From Polytrichum commune (lineage: Eukaryota > Streptophyta > Polytrichopsida > Polytrichales > Polytrichaceae), in contig OX485805.1 in NCBI GenBank assembly GCA_950295325.1, positions 1,118,501-1,178,500 on the forward strand: a stretch of 60,000 nucleotides of DNA, given 5' to 3'. Below are positions 56,517-60,000 of this stretch, in pieces. The notes below the pieces were generated by a model, which was not told where the DNA came from, made no database searches, and saw only the letters and a program-made list of their open reading frames with translations. The translations under genes were made by a program, and so were the position numbers. Positions within the stretch are counted from its first letter, which is position 1, and every line of letters starts with the position of its first letter.

Positions 56517-57843
56517 ACTAAGAGCCGAACTAATGGCTATACACCATACCCTCCGCCTCCTCACTACCACATATCGCAACGAACCGGCACACATCTTCAC
56601 AGACTGTCTTAATGTGCTATACTTATTAAACACACAAATAAAACATCCAACCCTACACAATAGCCACCCGGACAAAAAGATACTCGAATCTATAATTGAA
56701 ATGTTGCAATCCCGCTCACAAACCACAACACTCCATAAAGTCAAAGCTCACACAAACATTAGTGGTAACGAACAAGCGGACAAATTAGCCAAAATGGGCT
56801 GTGAACTAGAACATAGAGATGCCACAACCACATATGAACATGCACACCCTACGCCATACTACCTACAGAGAGACTGGTGGCACTCAATGCAAGAAACACC
56901 AGATAAAGGCCCCATCCGACACCTTGGTAAATACATCGCTAAACATGACAAAAAACTTAACCTATCCATCATAGCAACCCAAACACATCAACTCCACAAG
57001 TGGCTAGACAACAAAGATATTGACAAAACACTATCAAATGATTTTTGGAACAACCCGATTATCACAGATAAACAAAAAACATGCCTAATCAAATTCAGAA
57101 CTGGACAATACATGGGACATGCTAGAAAACAACTCTTCTTCGGAAGAAATGCATACCCCTCACATACGTGCCCCATATGCAACGCACAAGAAGCAGACAC
57201 ATGGTTACATGTACTCCTCAAATGTAAACAACAACACATTCACGCCCTAATAACCAAAAGGCATAACAAAGCCGTATGGGAAATACGCAAACTTCTCATC
57301 TCAAACAAAAAGACAAGATACTACACACTCATGAATGCAGGCACATATAATGAGCTCCCCCAAGAAAACACAGTACCATCATGGTTACTTCCATGCACAT
57401 GTACCACCCAAAGATGTCACTGCAACGCTAGGCTCAAACCTGACATATTATGCATAATAGGACACCCATATAAATCCCAACCACCAGAAGCACCCACACC
57501 GGAAATTACAGTTCAATTCATAGAATTCACATACTGTAATGACAGATTCTCCACTGAAACCATAAATCAAAAAATTGCAAAATATCAACCCCTCATAAAT
57601 GATATTATCACAAAGGGGTGGAACGTAGCCCCACTTATTGTATTAGCATCTGGTGCTAGAGCCACAACTCACATCCCCTCAATGAACGAACTTGAAACAA
57701 AGCTTAAACTCCCTACATCACAAATTAGGAACACATTCAAACAACTTAACATAATTGCCATACAATATGCACACTCAATATTAATCCACAAAAGACGAAT
57801 AGAAAATAGACAACCCATCACAGACTTACAAAATCATAATTAA
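56517..57843 (+). pseudogene. 5'-truncated LINE ORF2 (RNase H and CCHC C-terminus)
   Basis: The frame is open from the junction at about 56517, starting inside RNase H at RAELMAIHH (the catalytic Glu context), then FTDCLN and KVKAHTNISGNEQADKLA, the usual RNase H Asp-containing motifs. A CX2CX9HX4C finger (CPICNAQEADTWLHVLLKC) follows at about 57172, as in plant LINEs, then about 200 residues of unassigned C-terminus. Reverse transcriptase and endonuclease are missing, as in a typical 5'-truncated insertion. The remaining frame has no stop to 57843, so the insertion is fairly young. Confidence 0.85.
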
Positions 57844-58387
57844 AATTAGAGAGGGGTAGTGGTTAGACCACTAGTTATTAAGATACCACCTATAGCTCAG
57901 AAAGGCGGGGAGTAGCCGGCCGGTTGGCATAACTTTCCTGCCCATGATTAACTCACTTGCAGCACCAAGTCAAAGTGTATTGCACTAACACGCTCAGACG
58001 GATTCAACGCGAATCGAACCCGGACCGTATTAATACAACACGCACGCCCTCATCCAACCAACCTTGGAACCATGACTTGGCGACCAACCATACAACCAAC
58101 CACCACTTATACCCCAAACAAATACGCACGCTTCTCGTTTTAAACAAAGTAGCAAAACCCACAAAACTCTAAAATTAAAACCCATGTACCCTCTATACCC
58201 CCTTCCCCCCCCCCCGGTTTAACCGATTAAAACACTAGTTACTAACATAGTGTCTACTCCCTGCAAAGGGTGAAGTAGTATTACACCCAACGCCGCTACC
58301 TTGGGGTACGGCCACGGTTGTCCTACGAACAGACACTTTATTCACTCCGGTCCCTAATAGGGACCGGAGTTCTTCTTCTTCTTCTTG
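57844..58387 (+). mobile_element. LINE 3' UTR with terminal tail
   Basis: Non-coding tail of the LINE, with a C-run near 58206, ending in a stem-loop (58344-58370) and a short TTC repeat (58371-58387). No target duplication could be matched to the left junction. Confidence 0.6.
58344..58370 (+). ncRNA. 3' stem-loop of the LINE RNA
   Basis: A perfect 12-bp stem, ACTCCGGTCCCT / AGGGACCGGAGT, with a 3-nt loop, followed directly by (TTC)n. In several LINE clades such a 3'-terminal hairpin plus short repeat is the template feature recognised by the reverse transcriptase. Confidence 0.65.
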
Positions 58388-59550
58388 TGACTGCATTATG
58401 CCCAATGCAGTTGTCCGCCTACAAAAAGTAAATTGATAAGAACATTAACATAAATCGATCTCATGATCACATATAAAACTGATAAGAGTTCTTTTAATGG
58501 GTCATCTTACCCTTGGATTCTTACATTTGAGTTCCTATAGAGTAATATCATGAAACATGATATTCTATTATTATTATTATTATGTAAACGATTCCTCAAA
58601 TTGAACATGGAGGAGATCATTTTTACTGGCCCCCACCCCCATGGCATTGCACACTATTGAAATAAACAACTTATAAATGCCTTCAATATCCATATTTGAA
58701 TTAACACATATTTAAAATTTCAACTCATAAATTCTACATAAATACACCAATTGTCGTCAATTATTGGGTGGAGCATCGCTAAGCCCTTAATTATAATAAG
58801 GTATTCAATCAATCTTAAATGTGCGTTCAATGAACAAGTTAATTCCATATTGGATCATTTCTACATAGTGTTGGAGAGATACACGTGGATTTGAGGATTG
58901 AAACTCTTCACATAACCAACAACTCTATGAGTTGATCATATCCAATCGTGAACAAATTTGACAAAAAAAAGTGGCACGTGTTATGAAATGAATGGTTGGA
59001 ACCTCTTGAGAAATGATTTGCATATTAGAGTTATCCGTAAAGTTCTAGGCCTCAAAGAAGGACAAGCCATGTGGGTTTGATTCTTCTTTGAGAATTATTA
59101 TTATTAAGAGCTCGTTAGTTCATAATGTATTAGAGCCTTATTTTAAATTTGGGTGAAAATATTGGGACTTCTTTTTTCCACCTCTCGAATTTTGACATAA
59201 TTTTAAGATCCAAAATAAGGTATGCGCATGGGACCCGCTGCCCTAAATCCCAAATCAACCTATGCAAGGCTAGCTTGGCCCACCCATCCTAATAAAATAA
59301 ACTAGAAAATCAGTTGTAAATAGCCCGACACCGCTCTTTGTGTATGATGATTTAAGCATTAAGAAAACTTGGATGATTTTGTGTTGATTCTCATAAACTC
59401 AGGATTTGGTTCTCATAAACCCATGGTTTCATCTGCTTTTACATTACAAATAACTCTATTGAATTCCGACAGAATTGTGCAGCCGAGCCCTTCTCGTAGC
59501 ACGGGCCGGGCGAGACACACCCGTCCCCCCCCCCCCCCCCTCTCAACCAA
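58388..59550. other. AT-rich non-coding stretch
   Basis: No supported gene. Contains an ATT microsatellite (about 58566-58583) and a run of about 14 C residues ending at 59540 just before the family 4 repeats. Confidence 0.5.
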
Positions 59551-60000
59551 GACCCTCTCGGATCCGAGAGGGTCGAATTCTAGTCCATAGCCAAACTATT
59601 TGAACATGACAACCGAACTAGTCCACACATCTTGAACCTATCTACACATACAAAATACACAACCTTCAAGTGAAAATATGGTCCTACCATCCTCAACCAT
59701 GACCCTCTCAGATCCGAGAGGGTCGATTTCTAGTCCATACCCAACTATTTGAACATAACAACCGAACTAGTCCACACATCTTCAATCTATCTACACATAC
59801 AAAATACACAACCTTCAAGTGAAAATTTGGTCCTACCATCCTCAACGAAGACCCTCTCGGATCCGAGAGGGTTGAATTCTAGTCCGTAGCCAAACTATTT
59901 GAACATAACAACTGAACTAGTCCACACATCTTCAACCTATCTACAAATACAAAATACACAACCTTCAAGTGAAATCCTGGTCCTACCATCCTCAACCATG
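59551..60000. repeat. Family 4 palindromes in ~150-bp tandem units
   Basis: The dyad has 11-bp arms GACCCTCTCGG and reverse complement around AT. Copies start at 59551 (perfect), 59701 (one CpG changed to CpA) and 59850 (outer base changed); the next unit begins at the window edge. The ~126-bp spacers are highly similar (ATTCTAGTCCATAGCC, CTAGTCCACACATCTT, CACAACCTTCAAGTGAAA). The core CTCGGATCCGAG is identical to that of family 1, but the outer arms and the spacers differ. By analogy a gene should lie beyond the right edge. Confidence 0.95.

Noticed and set aside
57990-58030. tRNA-like T-arm (reverse complement of GGGTTCGATTC)
   Set aside because: Only a T-arm-like stretch is visible within the LINE 3' UTR; no acceptor, D or anticodon arms could be fitted.

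Overview
This is a stretch of plant-type nuclear DNA made almost entirely of mobile elements and their remains. The genes have GT-AG introns. The elements are a chromodomain Ty3/gypsy retrotransposon primed by initiator tRNA-Met, a MULE-like transposase with a SWIM zinc finger, a LINE and a DUF7869-type transposase-like gene. This mix suggests a streptophyte, probably a seed-free plant or a charophyte alga; the species cannot be fixed from the sequence alone. No housekeeping gene was recognised.

Layout. 1-2000: AT-rich DNA with a small inverted-repeat element at the left edge. 2059-7678: a small unknown gene (+), a MULE/SWIM transposase gene (-) and a divergent two-exon unknown gene (+). 7870-12282: 32 copies of a 22-bp palindrome (family 1), half of them in a 96-bp minisatellite. 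12455-16643: gene 1 (+), 11 exons, a ParB-like domain followed by a beta-class DNA methyltransferase-like domain, with one in-frame TAG in methyltransferase motif I. 16700-20750: mostly featureless. 21131-26399: gene 2 (+), three exons, the same ParB-like plus methyltransferase-like architecture, carrying a different palindrome family (family 2) upstream, in both introns, in its last exon and just after its stop. 26435-34812: a nearly intact chromovirus (-) with almost identical LTRs, whose gag-pol frame is split by a nested solo LTR. 34813-50885: three decayed gag-pol copies (+) in an LTR-sharing tandem array, with internal tandem amplifications. 51086-56482: a third element with a third palindrome family (family 3) upstream of a DUF7869-type gene, broken by a solo LTR with a 5-bp target duplication and by point lesions. 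56517-58387: a 5'-truncated LINE. 59551-60000: a fourth palindrome family (family 4) in about 150-bp tandem units, running off the window.

The main observation is the pairing of element genes with private palindromes. Each of three + strand genes is preceded by many copies of its own dyad, with arms of about 10 bp around a central dinucleotide, and each has a splice acceptor 0-5 nt before the likely ATG. Two of these genes encode a ParB-like domain (ParB proteins bind palindromic parS sites) joined to a methyltransferase-like domain. Flanks diverge while arms stay intact, and some changes are symmetric across the dyad. I infer a self-recognition or self-marking system: an element-encoded ParB/methyltransferase-like protein acting on element-specific palindromes. 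Binding, methylation and mobility are not shown by sequence alone.
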